Origin: Paenibacillus sp. An7
GTDB lineage: Bacteria; Bacillota; Bacilli; Paenibacillales; Paenibacillaceae
Length of the DNA: 64,000 bases
Assembly (NCBI RefSeq): GCF_009870785.1
Contig: NZ_WTWX01000009.1
Span: 1 to 64,000, forward strand
Direction of reading: 5' to 3'
The position numbers and the translations under genes were made by a program. The notes under the pieces were generated by a model, which saw nothing but the letters and a program-made list of their open reading frames with translations, was not told where the DNA came from and ran no database searches. This document shows, piece by piece, positions 52,441 to 61,215 of this stretch (positions are counted from its first letter, which is position 1; each line of letters begins with the position of its first letter).

Positions 52441-53749
52441 ATAGATTCTTATTGGTATTTCTTATTTCGCTCAGATCATGAACAATTCCAAGTTTCCATA
52501 GAGCGAACCGGTGCCGGTAACTCACATCAAATATACGTGGTCTCCTTGGAAGGTTGAGGTGGCCCAGTGTGTCTGTATGAGGGGTATGCGTAAGCCAGTC
52601 TTCACGAGTTATTTTCTCATAGGGCATATCATACCAAGCTTTATATAATGTAGGACTATATATTTTATTGTCTCTAGAAAGCACCTCTTTATTACTTAGT
52701 GCAGCTGTGAGAAGGGGGTCCTCTCGTTTCTGACCATATAGGGAAGTGTAATATTTAGGCCAATATTCACTTCGGGAACCTTCATGGGGGATTTCTTTAG
52801 AAAAGGCAGTGGCTCTCTCTAGTACCTGCGAATACCCGAATAACAGGGCATACAGTGCTTTGCCGAACTCAATCCGTTCATGCAGTTTATTGAAATGATT
52901 CATCGTCAAACCGACCAATTCCTGATCCACACCAAGCGGAATAATAATATGATTAAGCCCAGCCAGTTCATGGGAACGAAAAGAGAGGGTAGCCATGACA
53001 TGATGCTGATAATAGGGATTGCGAATGACCCGGTTCTCGATATAATTTTGCTCGTTAATAATGAGACCAACGGTCAAGATCTCACTGTTACGTTCAAGCC
53101 AGAATTGTTCCCAAAAAGGACTCATAAAGGCAGAAACATGAAACTCAGATAACAAATGAAAATAGCTTCGACCTTTTTCTCGGCTTTTCATATATAACAT
53201 CAGCTGCGGATAGGCATCTTGAAAAATAAGTGCATTACACCGTTCTAAGAGAAGATAAACTTGTTTATTATCCTGACTTTTAAGTACATTCTGCAAAAGA
53301 TCGCTCTTTAAATCGGTCATATTGTAGCCGCCGTTACGAGATACCAAATGAGCAAGCAGGGCCCAGTGAAGTTCCGGGTAGGCTTCATAGCAAGCCAAAT
53401 AAGCAGCCGTTCTTGTTAGATTACTTTGATTATGCTGCTGAGTTTGTTCCATGATCTCGCGTACCAGTTCCAGCTCTTCGACGCTATAAGGATCGAGCTG
53501 ACTGCTCCGCATGGAAGCGGGCTGAACTCCGCTGGCTCGTACACTGGCAAGTGTTTGTTCCAGCTCGTTCTGTATCCAGGAAGCAGATGAAGCTGGCCAA
53601 GTGAGTGGACGAAGCGGATGACGGAGCCATTTCGATGAACGAATAGCAGCCTGTTTACCGCGAATCACTTCTGCTGCAGTTATAGGCAAGGTCTTTACCA
53701 TTTGCCAAATTGCGTCGAAAGAATGGACAGAAGATTGCTGACTTTTCAT
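52439..53749 (-). CDS. yppC: DUF2515 family protein (YppC-like)
   Basis: 436 residues. Mostly helical soluble protein of the DUF2515 family (B. subtilis YppC), with AAYLACYEAYPELHWALLAH and SRNGGYNMTDLKS, and a C-terminal region with FDVSYRHRFALWKLGI. No signal peptide. Function unknown. The start ATG at 53749 is followed by a basic, helical segment. Convergent with ytgP. Confidence 0.82.
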   Translation of the reverse strand: MKSQQSSVHSFDAIWQMVKTLPITAAEVIRGKQAAIRSSKWLRHPLRPLTWPASSASWIQNELEQTLASVRASGVQPASMRSSQLDPYSVEELELVREIMEQTQQHNQSNLTRTAAYLACYEAYPELHWALLAHLVSRNGGYNMTDLKSDLLQNVLKSQDNKQVYLLLERCNALIFQDAYPQLMLYMKSREKGRSYFHLLSEFHVSAFMSPFWEQFWLERNSEILTVGLIINEQNYIENRVIRNPYYQHHVMATLSFRSHELAGLNHIIIPLGVDQELVGLTMNHFNKLHERIEFGKALYALLFGYSQVLERATAFSKEIPHEGSRSEYWPKYYTSLYGQKREDPLLTAALSNKEVLSRDNKIYSPTLYKAWYDMPYEKITREDWLTHTPHTDTLGHLNLPRRPRIFDVSYRHRFALWKLGIVHDLSEIRNTNKNL

Positions 53750-53890
53750 CTTTTTCTTGCCTCCTCTTTTGCTACAGACTTTGCCTAGTTATATAATAGT
53801 ATGTACGAATGATTTGACTTCCACTCGTCAAGAATGATTCACTAAACCAGAAGATCTATACGAGCTGTAAACTAGAGAGGATGAATAAGG

Positions 53891-54235
53891 ATGAAAAAAA
53901 TTACTTCTAAAGCGGAATTCGATGTTTTAACCCAATCTTCTAATTTGACGGTTGCTGTCTTTAAAGCAGACTGGTGCGTAGACTGCAGATTTATCGATCC
54001 CTTCATGCCGGAGGTAGAGCAGGAGTTTTCTCAGCTGCTTAGCCTGATTGAAGTCGATGTAGAACAAACCGGCGATCTAAGTCAGGAACAGAACATTCTA
54101 GGAATCCCTAGTTTTGTGGCTTATGCAGATGGACGCGAGCTCATTCGTTTCGTAAATAAAAATCGCAAATCACGTGAGGAAATTGTAGAATTCCTTAAGC
54201 GGGCGGTTGAAGTGTATCAAACACTGCGCAGCTAG
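53891..54235 (+). CDS. Thioredoxin-like protein with CVDC motif
   Basis: 114 residues. Thioredoxin fold: VFKADWCVDCRFIDPFMP with active-site Cys29 and Cys32, and cis-Pro GIPSFVAYADG. The WCVDC centre differs from the WCGPC of classic thioredoxins, so it may have a different redox potential or client. GAGGATGAATAAGG precedes the ATG. Monocistronic. Confidence 0.87.
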   Translation: MKKITSKAEFDVLTQSSNLTVAVFKADWCVDCRFIDPFMPEVEQEFSQLLSLIEVDVEQTGDLSQEQNILGIPSFVAYADGRELIRFVNKNRKSREEIVEFLKRAVEVYQTLRS

Positions 54236-54247
54236 AATAATCATAAT

Positions 54248-54288
54248 AAAACACCGTTCTTTTGATTAAAAAAGAGCGGTGTTTTTTT
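54248..54288 (+). terminator. Terminator of the thioredoxin-like gene
   Basis: AACACCGTTCTTTT and AAAAGAGCGGTGTT then TTTTT. Confidence 0.88.
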
Positions 54289-54455
54289 GTGCTGGACCGT
54301 GCTGAATACCATAAATATGGATAGGATCTGAGGAAACAATGCAAAATGTTACGTTTTAACAGCCGTTAAGATATTGTCACAATCCCCTCATGTTTCGAAT
54401 TCTTTTATCCGTTATAATAATGAGAGTTGCTGAGCATTGCTTATATAATCAGCAT

Positions 54456-54472
54456 GCGGAGAGTTTTTCCGC
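54456..54472 (+). promoter_or_regulatory. ctaA leader with TATAAT box and small hairpin
   Basis: A TATAAT at 54413-54418 lies before ctaA but has no good -35. Downstream, GCGGA (54456-54460) and TCCGC (54468-54472) form a hairpin 30 bases before the start. Its role is unknown. Confidence 0.35.
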
Positions 54473-54500
54473 CACATCATATAATTGCAGGTGAATAAGG

Positions 54501-55445
54501 TTGAAGCATATCAGACTTTTAAAATGGTTTAGTTTTGTGACTACGCTGTTCATGTTTTTTGCCACATTTGGCGGCGGGGTAGTTACACGTACGGATTCGG
54601 GCCTTGGCTGCGGAAATGAGTGGCCATTATGTCATGGGGAATTTGTGCCTGCACATACACTAGCTTCACTCATTGAATATTCACACCGGATTGTCAGTAC
54701 GTCAGCAGGGCTGCTGTCCATTACCACATTTGTACTCTTTATACTGTTCGCTAAACAGCGCCGTGATCTACAAATCTTTTCACTGTTAACATTATTCTTC
54801 GTTGTTATTCAAGGGATGATGGGAGCACTCGCCGTTGTATTCTCCCAAGTACCTGCTGTTATGGCACTACATCTTGGTTTTGCCATTATTTCGCTTGCAA
54901 GTTCCTTGATGACTACCCTTGGTGCAAGGCAAGAACAAAAATTTGGCGGACTCGCTAAGTTCGACAGCCTGCCGCGGGTAAGCAAACAATTTCGTAATTT
55001 AGTGTGGCTAACGATGATTTATTCTTATATCGTTGTTTATACAGGGGCTTTCGTCAGCCATACCGAGTCTGCAGGCGGCTGCAGTGGGTTCCCGCTCTGT
55101 AATGGAGCCGTGATTCCTGAACTTTCAGGCGGCGTAGCTGTAGCGTTCCTGCATCGTGTTGCTGCATTTTTCCTTGTTGTCATTATTGCAGTCCTCAGTT
55201 ACTATGCTTATCGTTATAATAAAGGGAACAGGGAGTTACAAATGCTTGGGATTACCGCGATCTCTCTCGTAATTATACAAGTGTTGTCCGGTGTAGGCCT
55301 GATGCTGACAATGGATCGTCCTGAAATTTACATGTTTGTGGTACTTGCTCATATGACCATTATTTCGGTATTGTTCGGGCTTCTTGCCTACATGAGTTAT
55401 GTAGTATGGAAACTGGCTAAGCCGGCAGGTATTCATCGCTCATAA
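54501..55445 (+). CDS. ctaA: Heme A synthase
   Basis: 314 residues with eight membrane segments. It oxidizes the methyl group of heme O to the formyl group of heme A. Two homologous four-helix halves each carry a loop Cys pair (GCGNEWPLCHG with Cys37 and Cys44; CSGFPLC) and heme-ligating His residues (SLIEYSHRIVS, FLHRVAA). The start is TTG with AGGTGAATAAGG upstream. It is not adjacent to ctaB, unlike in B. subtilis where they are divergent neighbours. Confidence 0.94.
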   Translation: MKHIRLLKWFSFVTTLFMFFATFGGGVVTRTDSGLGCGNEWPLCHGEFVPAHTLASLIEYSHRIVSTSAGLLSITTFVLFILFAKQRRDLQIFSLLTLFFVVIQGMMGALAVVFSQVPAVMALHLGFAIISLASSLMTTLGARQEQKFGGLAKFDSLPRVSKQFRNLVWLTMIYSYIVVYTGAFVSHTESAGGCSGFPLCNGAVIPELSGGVAVAFLHRVAAFFLVVIIAVLSYYAYRYNKGNRELQMLGITAISLVIIQVLSGVGLMLTMDRPEIYMFVVLAHMTIISVLFGLLAYMSYVVWKLAKPAGIHRS

Positions 55446-55480
55446 AAGGCAGTTAAATAAATGGATACAATAGATGTATC

Positions 55481-55510
55481 TTGGAAAAAAATAGCGGGAC
55501 AGTGTACAAT
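55481..55510 (+). promoter_or_regulatory. Probable promoter of the UbiD-family gene
   Basis: TTGGAA (55481-55486), 18-base spacer, TACAAT (55505-55510). Confidence 0.5.
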
Positions 55511-55548
55511 ATAGGTTGGTGCCTGTCCGAAGGCTACATAGGTAAATG

Positions 55549-55587
55549 ACAAAGTCCACGAATTCGATTTCGCAGGGCTTTGTTTTA
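55549..55587 (+). promoter_or_regulatory. Hairpin leader (possible attenuator) before the UbiD-family gene
   Basis: ACAAAGTCC (55549-55557) pairs with GGGCTTTGT (55575-55583), with TTTTAT following, just before the ribosome site AGGGGGATC. An earlier GGACAG/CTGTCC pair (about 55497-55529) overlaps the -10 region. The arrangement resembles a terminator directly in front of a gene. No known riboswitch class is recognised. Confidence 0.4.
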
Positions 55588-55606
55588 TAAAGGGGGATCT
55601 TCCACA

Positions 55607-57382
55607 TTGATTTATTCAAATTTACGTGAGTTTGTAACCAAATTACAACAGGAAAAAGACCTTGTTATTATCGACGTGCCTGTTGATCCTTACTTAGAGA
55701 TAGCAGAAATTCATAGACGTGTCATCGAGGAGCAGGGACCTGCGTTGTTATTTACAAACGTAAAAGGAACTCCTTTTCCGGTACTCACGAATATGTTCGG
55801 AACCAGTCGTAGAGTAGATATGGCATTTGGACCAAGACCTGAAGAACTTATGAAATCCATTGTGGGTGCAACGAAAACGCTTGTGCCTCCTACACCCAAA
55901 GCACTCTGGAATGAACGAGGCTTGATTAAAGAGGCGCTAAAAGTGGGATTGAAAACAGTGCAGCGAAGTGATGCACCCATTTTATCTGCCAATCAAACGG
56001 AAACCCCGCTAAGAATGCTTCCGAAGGTAACGAGCTGGCAGCTGGACGGAGGTCCATTCTTAACATTACCGCTCGTTTATACAGAACATCCGGATGATCA
56101 TAAAGATCACAACCTTGGGATGTATCGAATTCAGATTTATGATGATCATACAACAGGTGTGCACTGGCAAATTCAAAAAGGCGGCGGATTCCATTACCAT
56201 GAAGCGGAACAGCGCGGACAAGGGTTACCGGTATCTGTCATTCTGGGTGGACCTCCCGCTCTCATTGCGTCTGCAATCGCTCCTGTCCCGGAGAAGCTTC
56301 CTGAACTGCTCATGGCTTCTCTGATTATGGGAGACAAGCTGAAAATGGTTGATGACCCGTACGGGGGACACCGCATGCCGGCTGAAGCAGAATTTGTAAT
56401 TAAAGGAATAGTGCCGCCTCACGAGCGTAGAATGGAAGGACCATTTGGTGACCATTTCGGTTATTATTCGTTGGCTCATGAGTTTCCAATCTTGAACGTG
56501 GAACGGATGTGGCACCGCAAAGATGCGATTTATCCGATGACGATCGTGGGTAAACCACGTCAAGAGGATTATTATCTCGGAGAATTCGTGCAGCGCTTAT
56601 TATCTCCCGCTTACTCCATTGTCATGCCGACGGTGAAAGATTTGTGGGCTTATGCGGAAAGCGGAGTTCATGCGCTTGCTTCTGCTGTTGTACGGGAAAG
56701 CTATTCGCGTGAGGCATTAGTTTCCGGATTTAGCATACTTGGACAAGGTCAGTTGTCATTGACCAAATTTTTGATTTTAACTGATCAGGCCATTGAATTA
56801 TCTAACTTTACGACATTAATTGAAACGGTACTCGAACGATTTGATCCGAAGACGGATCTGTTCATTTTTGATCATACTTCACATGATACGCTGGATTATA
56901 CCGGTCACAAGCTGAACCACGGAAGTAAAGCCATCTTAGTGGGTGTTGGAGAGAAAGTCCGCGATCTTCCTCGCACATACGAAGGTGGATTTGTGAATGA
57001 AATATCCAATATCACACCTTATTGCGGCGGGGTACTGCTTGTAGAGGGAGCATCCTATGAGGAAGAACCAGAACTTGCAGGCCGGCTCGTAGAACGTTTT
57101 GGGGCACTCGAACAGACTTGGCCGCTCGTCATTCTGGTCGATCATGCACAAGAAACAGCGAAGAATCAGATGTCCTTTTTATGGACCGTGTTTACTCGCT
57201 TTAATCCAGCAAGTGACATGTATGCAGATACTTCAGTGAAACGGAATCATATTGGTTACTCCTTGCCAATCGTGATTGATGCGCGGATGAAGCCAGGTTA
57301 CCCTGAAGAAGTCATTCCGCGGGAAGATATTGTAGAACTCGTCGATTCGCGCTGGAAATCATATTTCGCAAAGGTCCAATAA
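55607..57382 (+). CDS. UbiD-family prenylated-FMN decarboxylase
   Basis: 591 residues. A UbiD-type decarboxylase that needs prenyl-FMN supplied by a UbiX protein. Seen: the motif region EGPFGDHFGYY with the conserved Glu, an Arg-bearing GMYRIQIYDDHTTGVHWQIQ, and C-terminal MKPGYPEEVIP. The start TTG at 55607 follows AAAGGGGGATC. The family includes ubiquinone and futalosine-route menaquinone decarboxylases and aromatic-acid decarboxylases. The MqnE-like remnant at the window end makes a menaquinone role plausible but unproven. No UbiX gene is in the window. Confidence 0.88.
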   Translation: MIYSNLREFVTKLQQEKDLVIIDVPVDPYLEIAEIHRRVIEEQGPALLFTNVKGTPFPVLTNMFGTSRRVDMAFGPRPEELMKSIVGATKTLVPPTPKALWNERGLIKEALKVGLKTVQRSDAPILSANQTETPLRMLPKVTSWQLDGGPFLTLPLVYTEHPDDHKDHNLGMYRIQIYDDHTTGVHWQIQKGGGFHYHEAEQRGQGLPVSVILGGPPALIASAIAPVPEKLPELLMASLIMGDKLKMVDDPYGGHRMPAEAEFVIKGIVPPHERRMEGPFGDHFGYYSLAHEFPILNVERMWHRKDAIYPMTIVGKPRQEDYYLGEFVQRLLSPAYSIVMPTVKDLWAYAESGVHALASAVVRESYSREALVSGFSILGQGQLSLTKFLILTDQAIELSNFTTLIETVLERFDPKTDLFIFDHTSHDTLDYTGHKLNHGSKAILVGVGEKVRDLPRTYEGGFVNEISNITPYCGGVLLVEGASYEEEPELAGRLVERFGALEQTWPLVILVDHAQETAKNQMSFLWTVFTRFNPASDMYADTSVKRNHIGYSLPIVIDARMKPGYPEEVIPREDIVELVDSRWKSYFAKVQ

Positions 57383-57440
57383 GAAGCAGGGATTCTGAGT
57401 GCCTGGATGGGGAAAAATGAGGTACAGGGAGGATGTTCAT

Positions 57441-58160
57441 ATGCTGCGTACTTTATTAGGTGAACCACCCCGGGTGAACTCGGGATACTTGAAAGAAGCA
57501 ATGGATGCAATGGCACGCATGCTGCAGTTACTCATGAATGAAATAAAAGAGAGTACAGACCCAACACATGATTATCGTGAATTGGAAATATGGACCCGTG
57601 GACTCATCACCTCATTAGATGAGTTCGAACAAAGTTCGTATGCTGCTTCTTTTTATGCGGCAAAGGTTCATGCAGAATCAACAGATGATATGGGACCAGA
57701 CGAGAAAGCCGATTATGCCAGATACGTATACTTTTACAAGGACGGCTTTATCCGTATGTTTGCAACCTTAGACAAACTGGGTAATGTTCTAGATGACTGG
57801 TATCACTTAGAGACCTCCAGAATCAAAGCGCATTTTTCCTATTTCACGGTTCTGAAACAGCTCGAAGGGCAACCCAAACATAAGACACTTCTCATCCAAT
57901 TAAGCAGCCTGAAAGATAAGTATCATCAGCCCATGAATCGTCTTCGCAAGAGACGAAACACAGAGATCCATCATATGAATGTGGAGATGCAAGATGATTT
58001 ATGGCAAAGGCATCAGGCACTGCATGGGAAAGTGAAACTGGAAGACCTAAAAGCATTTACTTCTGATCTGGAACTTGGTGTGGATCTCGTCTCGAGAAGT
58101 TTACTTGAATCCTTTGAGTACATGATTAGCACATGGAAAAAACAAACGGTTCGCTCTTAA
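57441..58160 (+). CDS. Cthe_2314-like HEPN domain protein
   Basis: 239 residues, helical, with the look of a Cthe_2314-like HEPN protein. It contains RRNTEIHHM, where Arg172-Asn173-x3-His177 matches the Rx4-6H (RNxxxH) catalytic motif of HEPN ribonucleases. The ATG at 57441 follows AGGGAGGATG at good spacing; 14 upstream codons are excluded. It begins 58 bases after the UbiD gene and may share its transcript. No nucleotidyltransferase or antitoxin gene is adjacent, so a toxin-antitoxin role is not indicated. Function unknown. Confidence 0.82.
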   Translation: MLRTLLGEPPRVNSGYLKEAMDAMARMLQLLMNEIKESTDPTHDYRELEIWTRGLITSLDEFEQSSYAASFYAAKVHAESTDDMGPDEKADYARYVYFYKDGFIRMFATLDKLGNVLDDWYHLETSRIKAHFSYFTVLKQLEGQPKHKTLLIQLSSLKDKYHQPMNRLRKRRNTEIHHMNVEMQDDLWQRHQALHGKVKLEDLKAFTSDLELGVDLVSRSLLESFEYMISTWKKQTVRS

Positions 58161-58169
58161 TATTTTCCT

Positions 58170-58198
58170 TTGACAAGTGTTATGAAATATCATATACT
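58170..58198 (+). promoter_or_regulatory. Sigma-A promoter of metNIQ
   Basis: TTGACA (58170-58175), 17-base spacer, TATACT (58193-58198). Confidence 0.75.
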
Positions 58199-58278
58199 TT
58201 CACTAAGTTTCTGAAACAATTATTTGTTTAGCAAACGTCAACATTCGACATTATCATTATTCATAACTGCATATCATT

Positions 58279-58412
58279 CTTATCGAGAGTGGCGGAGGGA
58301 CAGGCCCTATGAAGCCCGGCAACCGATTCTTTATAGAATATTTTCTATATAGGATGACATGGTGCTAAATCCTTCAAGATCATACATTTTGGTCTTGGCA
58401 GATGAGAAGGAG
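58279..58412 (+). promoter_or_regulatory. SAM-I (S-box) riboswitch
   Basis: The conserved core CTTATCGAGAGTGGCGGAGG, then GGGACAGGCCC, TGAAGCCCGGCAACC, GGTGCTAAATCC and GATGAGAAGG are in the class I S-box order. SAM binding should favour the terminator that follows and turn off the methionine transporter operon. Confidence 0.95.
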
Positions 58413-58429
58413 TCGTTTAACTATTGATG

Positions 58430-58460
58430 CCCTCTTTTTCTGTGAAAAAGGGGGTTTTTT
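58430..58460 (+). terminator. Terminator of the SAM riboswitch expression platform
   Basis: CCCTCTTTTTC and GAAAAAGGGGG around TGT, followed by TTTTTT, in the leader before metN. Confidence 0.88.
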
Positions 58461-58509
58461 GTGTCTATGAGTCAAAATGAGAATGACCGCAAGGCAAGGA
58501 GGTACCGTA

Positions 58510-59535
58510 TTGATTGAATTAAAAAATATCCGCAAAGATTATGGACAAGGAAAGCACGTAACCACTGCACTTTCAGGGCTTGATTTGTCTATTCATAAAG
58601 GCGAAATCTTTGGTGTAATCGGTCATTCCGGAGCAGGGAAAAGTACACTGATTCGGTTGATTAACTTATTAGAGCGTCCAACATCGGGTGATGTTTATGT
58701 AGACGGTATTAATATGACAAAATTAAATAAATCACAACTTCAAGCGCAGCGGCGCAAAATAGGGATGATTTTCCAGCATTTTAATCTGCTGAGTTCTGCC
58801 ACAGTTTATGAGAATATCGCATTCCCGCTGCGTTTAGTAAAAACGGACAACAAGAAAGTAGATCAAAAGGTGAAGGAATTACTTGAACTGGTGGGACTTA
58901 CCAACCACAGTAACAAATATCCTTCTCAACTGTCCGGAGGACAAAAACAGCGTGTCGGTATCGCAAGGGCGCTGGCAAGCGATCCTCAAGTCCTGCTGTG
59001 TGATGAAGCGACCTCAGCGCTTGATCCGCAGACAACGAACTCCATTCTTAAGCTCTTGCTTGATATTAATCAGAAGTACAATCTTACGATTGTACTCATT
59101 ACCCATGAGATGCATGTAATACAGACCATCTGTGACCGGGTGGCTGTTATTCATCAAGGCGGGATTGTAGAAGAAGGACCAGTGGCAGAAGTATTCCTGA
59201 AACCACAACATCCCGTTACCCAAGAATTTATTTTACGTGAGACGGAAGTTAGCGATTTAATGAAGGAAGCCATTCAGGCTACGCATTTAGAACATTCACA
59301 AACGGTAAAAATCACTTTTCTTGGGAGTAAAACTTATGATTCGATTTTATCACAGACGGTGCGGCAAACCGGAGTGGATTTTGCAATCTTGCAAGGAACA
59401 ATCTCTACAATTAAGCAGATGCCGTATGGTCAGTTGATGGTTCGTTTAGAGGGACATCCTGAACAGATTTTAAAAACGGTTGAATCCTTGACTTCGCAAG
59501 GTCTTGAAGTGGAGGTGCTGAATAGTGGGTCTTGA
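58510..59535 (+). CDS. metN: Methionine ABC transporter ATP-binding protein
   Basis: 341 residues. Walker A GHSGAGKSTL, signature LSGGQKQR, Walker B LLCDEATSALD and switch His (LITHEMHV). The C-terminal 90 residues are the NIL substrate-sensing domain. The start TTG at 58510 is set by AAGGAGG 8 bases upstream; that gives exactly the length of B. subtilis MetN. Controlled by the SAM riboswitch. It overlaps metI. Confidence 0.96.
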   Translation: MIELKNIRKDYGQGKHVTTALSGLDLSIHKGEIFGVIGHSGAGKSTLIRLINLLERPTSGDVYVDGINMTKLNKSQLQAQRRKIGMIFQHFNLLSSATVYENIAFPLRLVKTDNKKVDQKVKELLELVGLTNHSNKYPSQLSGGQKQRVGIARALASDPQVLLCDEATSALDPQTTNSILKLLLDINQKYNLTIVLITHEMHVIQTICDRVAVIHQGGIVEEGPVAEVFLKPQHPVTQEFILRETEVSDLMKEAIQATHLEHSQTVKITFLGSKTYDSILSQTVRQTGVDFAILQGTISTIKQMPYGQLMVRLEGHPEQILKTVESLTSQGLEVEVLNSGS

Positions 59536-60190
59536 TTTTTCCGTCATTAACTGGGATGAGATTCAAAAAGCTACCTTAGAAACACTAAGTATGCTGCTTG
59601 TATCCGGTATCTTTACTTTTATTATTGGTCTGCCGGTGGGAATTATTCTATTTTTAACTTCACGATCTGCTTCTATGCCAAATCGTGTCATATACACTGT
59701 GCTTTCTTTTATCGTAAATATTTTGCGCTCGGTTCCTTTTATTATTCTGATTGTTGCCATGCTTCCGATCACAAAAGCGCTTGTTAGCACAACAATCGGG
59801 GTTGTGGGAACAATCCCGCCGCTCGTGGTAGGTGCAGCACCTTTCTTTGCAAGGCTCGTAGAGACTTCTCTGCGCGAAGTAGACAAGGGTGTTATCGAAG
59901 CATCGCAGGCGATGGGGGCTTCCACGGGGCAGATTATCATGAAGGTGCTCATGCCTGAAGCTCTTCCTGGTTTACTTGCAGGGATTACAATCACGGTGGT
60001 TACCCTCATATCCTACACCGCAATGGCCGGGATGGTTGGCGGAGGGGGACTGGGTGCGCTAGCCATTAACTATGGGTATTACAGGTATGAACGAGAAGTG
60101 ATGATTGTTGCGGTTATTGTTATGATTATTCTGGTACAAGTCCTGCAGATGGCAGGGGACAGATTAGTCAAACATTTTACACGTAAATAG
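59525..60190 (+). CDS. metI: Methionine ABC transporter permease
   Basis: 221 residues with five membrane segments and the EAA loop EASQAMGASTGQIIMKVLMP, typical of MetI/MetP. The start is GTG with GTGGAGGTGC upstream, overlapping the metN end by 11 bases, which implies translational coupling. The substrate is D/L-methionine by family. Confidence 0.95.
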   Translation: MGLDFSVINWDEIQKATLETLSMLLVSGIFTFIIGLPVGIILFLTSRSASMPNRVIYTVLSFIVNILRSVPFIILIVAMLPITKALVSTTIGVVGTIPPLVVGAAPFFARLVETSLREVDKGVIEASQAMGASTGQIIMKVLMPEALPGLLAGITITVVTLISYTAMAGMVGGGGLGALAINYGYYRYEREVMIVAVIVMIILVQVLQMAGDRLVKHFTRK

Positions 60191-60239
60191 CAATTCGCTT
60201 TAAGAGATAGGGATTTACTATAATTAGGAGGGTTTAACG

Positions 60240-61088
60240 ATGTTAACGATGAAAAAATGGTTATTGTCTGGTCTTACACTCGCATTGGTACTAGTTCTAG
60301 CTGCATGTGGAAATGATTCTGCTGGTAAGGATACGACAGGAAGTGGCGATAGCGGTCAGACAGATCAAAGAGTCACCCTTCGAGTAGGAGCATCACCTGT
60401 ACCGCATGCTGAGATTTTGGAGCAGGTAAAACCGATCCTCGCAGAAGAAGGTATTGATCTTGAGATCACCATCTTTAACGATTATGTACAGCCTAATTTA
60501 CAGCTGTCTCAAAACCAGCTGGATGCGAACTTCTTCCAACACAAGCCGTATTTGAATGATGAAAATGAAAAACGCAGTTTGAACTTGGTAGCTCTTAACA
60601 ATGTTCATGTAGAACCTATTGGAGCTTATTCTAACACAGTTAAATCTGTAGATGAATTAAAAGAGGGTGCAAAGATCGCCATCCCTAATGATGCTACTAA
60701 CGGTGGTCGTGCCCTGATGTTACTTGATAAAAACGGTATTATAAAACTGAAAGACAACATGAATGTAGAGTCTAAAATCAGTGACATTGCGGAGAATCCG
60801 AAAAATGTGAAAATCGTTGAATTGGACGCAGCTATGCTTCCAAGACAACTGGGTGAAGTAGATCTCGCTGTAATCAACGTGAACTATGCACTTGAAGCTG
60901 ATTTAAATCCACTTGAGGATGCCTTGTTCATTGAAGATGAAGATTCTCCATATGCGAACGTGCTTGTCGCTCGTGAGAACAATCAGAATGATGAAGCTGT
61001 ACAAAAGCTTAATGCTGCTCTGAATTCCGATGAAATCAAGACGTTCATTGAAAATAATTATGCGGGAGCCATTGTTCCTGCATTCTAA
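60240..61088 (+). CDS. metQ: Methionine-binding lipoprotein
   Basis: 282 residues. Signal peptide with lipobox LAAC (Cys23), then the NLPA/MetQ fold: VGASPVPHAEILEQVKPILA, FFQHKPYLNDEN, and AIPNDATNGGRALMLL. TAGGAGGG precedes the ATG at 60240; an ATG three codons later is an alternative start. Last gene of the metNIQ operon, followed by a terminator. Confidence 0.96.
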   Translation: MLTMKKWLLSGLTLALVLVLAACGNDSAGKDTTGSGDSGQTDQRVTLRVGASPVPHAEILEQVKPILAEEGIDLEITIFNDYVQPNLQLSQNQLDANFFQHKPYLNDENEKRSLNLVALNNVHVEPIGAYSNTVKSVDELKEGAKIAIPNDATNGGRALMLLDKNGIIKLKDNMNVESKISDIAENPKNVKIVELDAAMLPRQLGEVDLAVINVNYALEADLNPLEDALFIEDEDSPYANVLVARENNQNDEAVQKLNAALNSDEIKTFIENNYAGAIVPAF

Positions 61089-61097
61089 AAACGACGA

Positions 61098-61136
61098 AGA
61101 ACCTGCGCTCTGTTCATAGAGGCAGGTTCTTTTTTC
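61098..61136 (+). terminator. Terminator of metNIQ
   Basis: AGAACCTGC and GCAGGTTCT with inner GCTCT/AGAG pairing, then TTTTT. Confidence 0.9.
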
Positions 61137-61215
61137 TAGAAATCCTTCTTTCTTTTCTTATTACTCCTGCTATATTATACTGAGTAGGAACCGCTCTTTT
61201 TAGGAGGAGGAAGGG

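Noticed and set aside
57441..58160. HEPN gene as part of a toxin-antitoxin or defence system
   Set aside because: No partner nucleotidyltransferase, antitoxin or other defence gene is adjacent; neighbours are metabolic.
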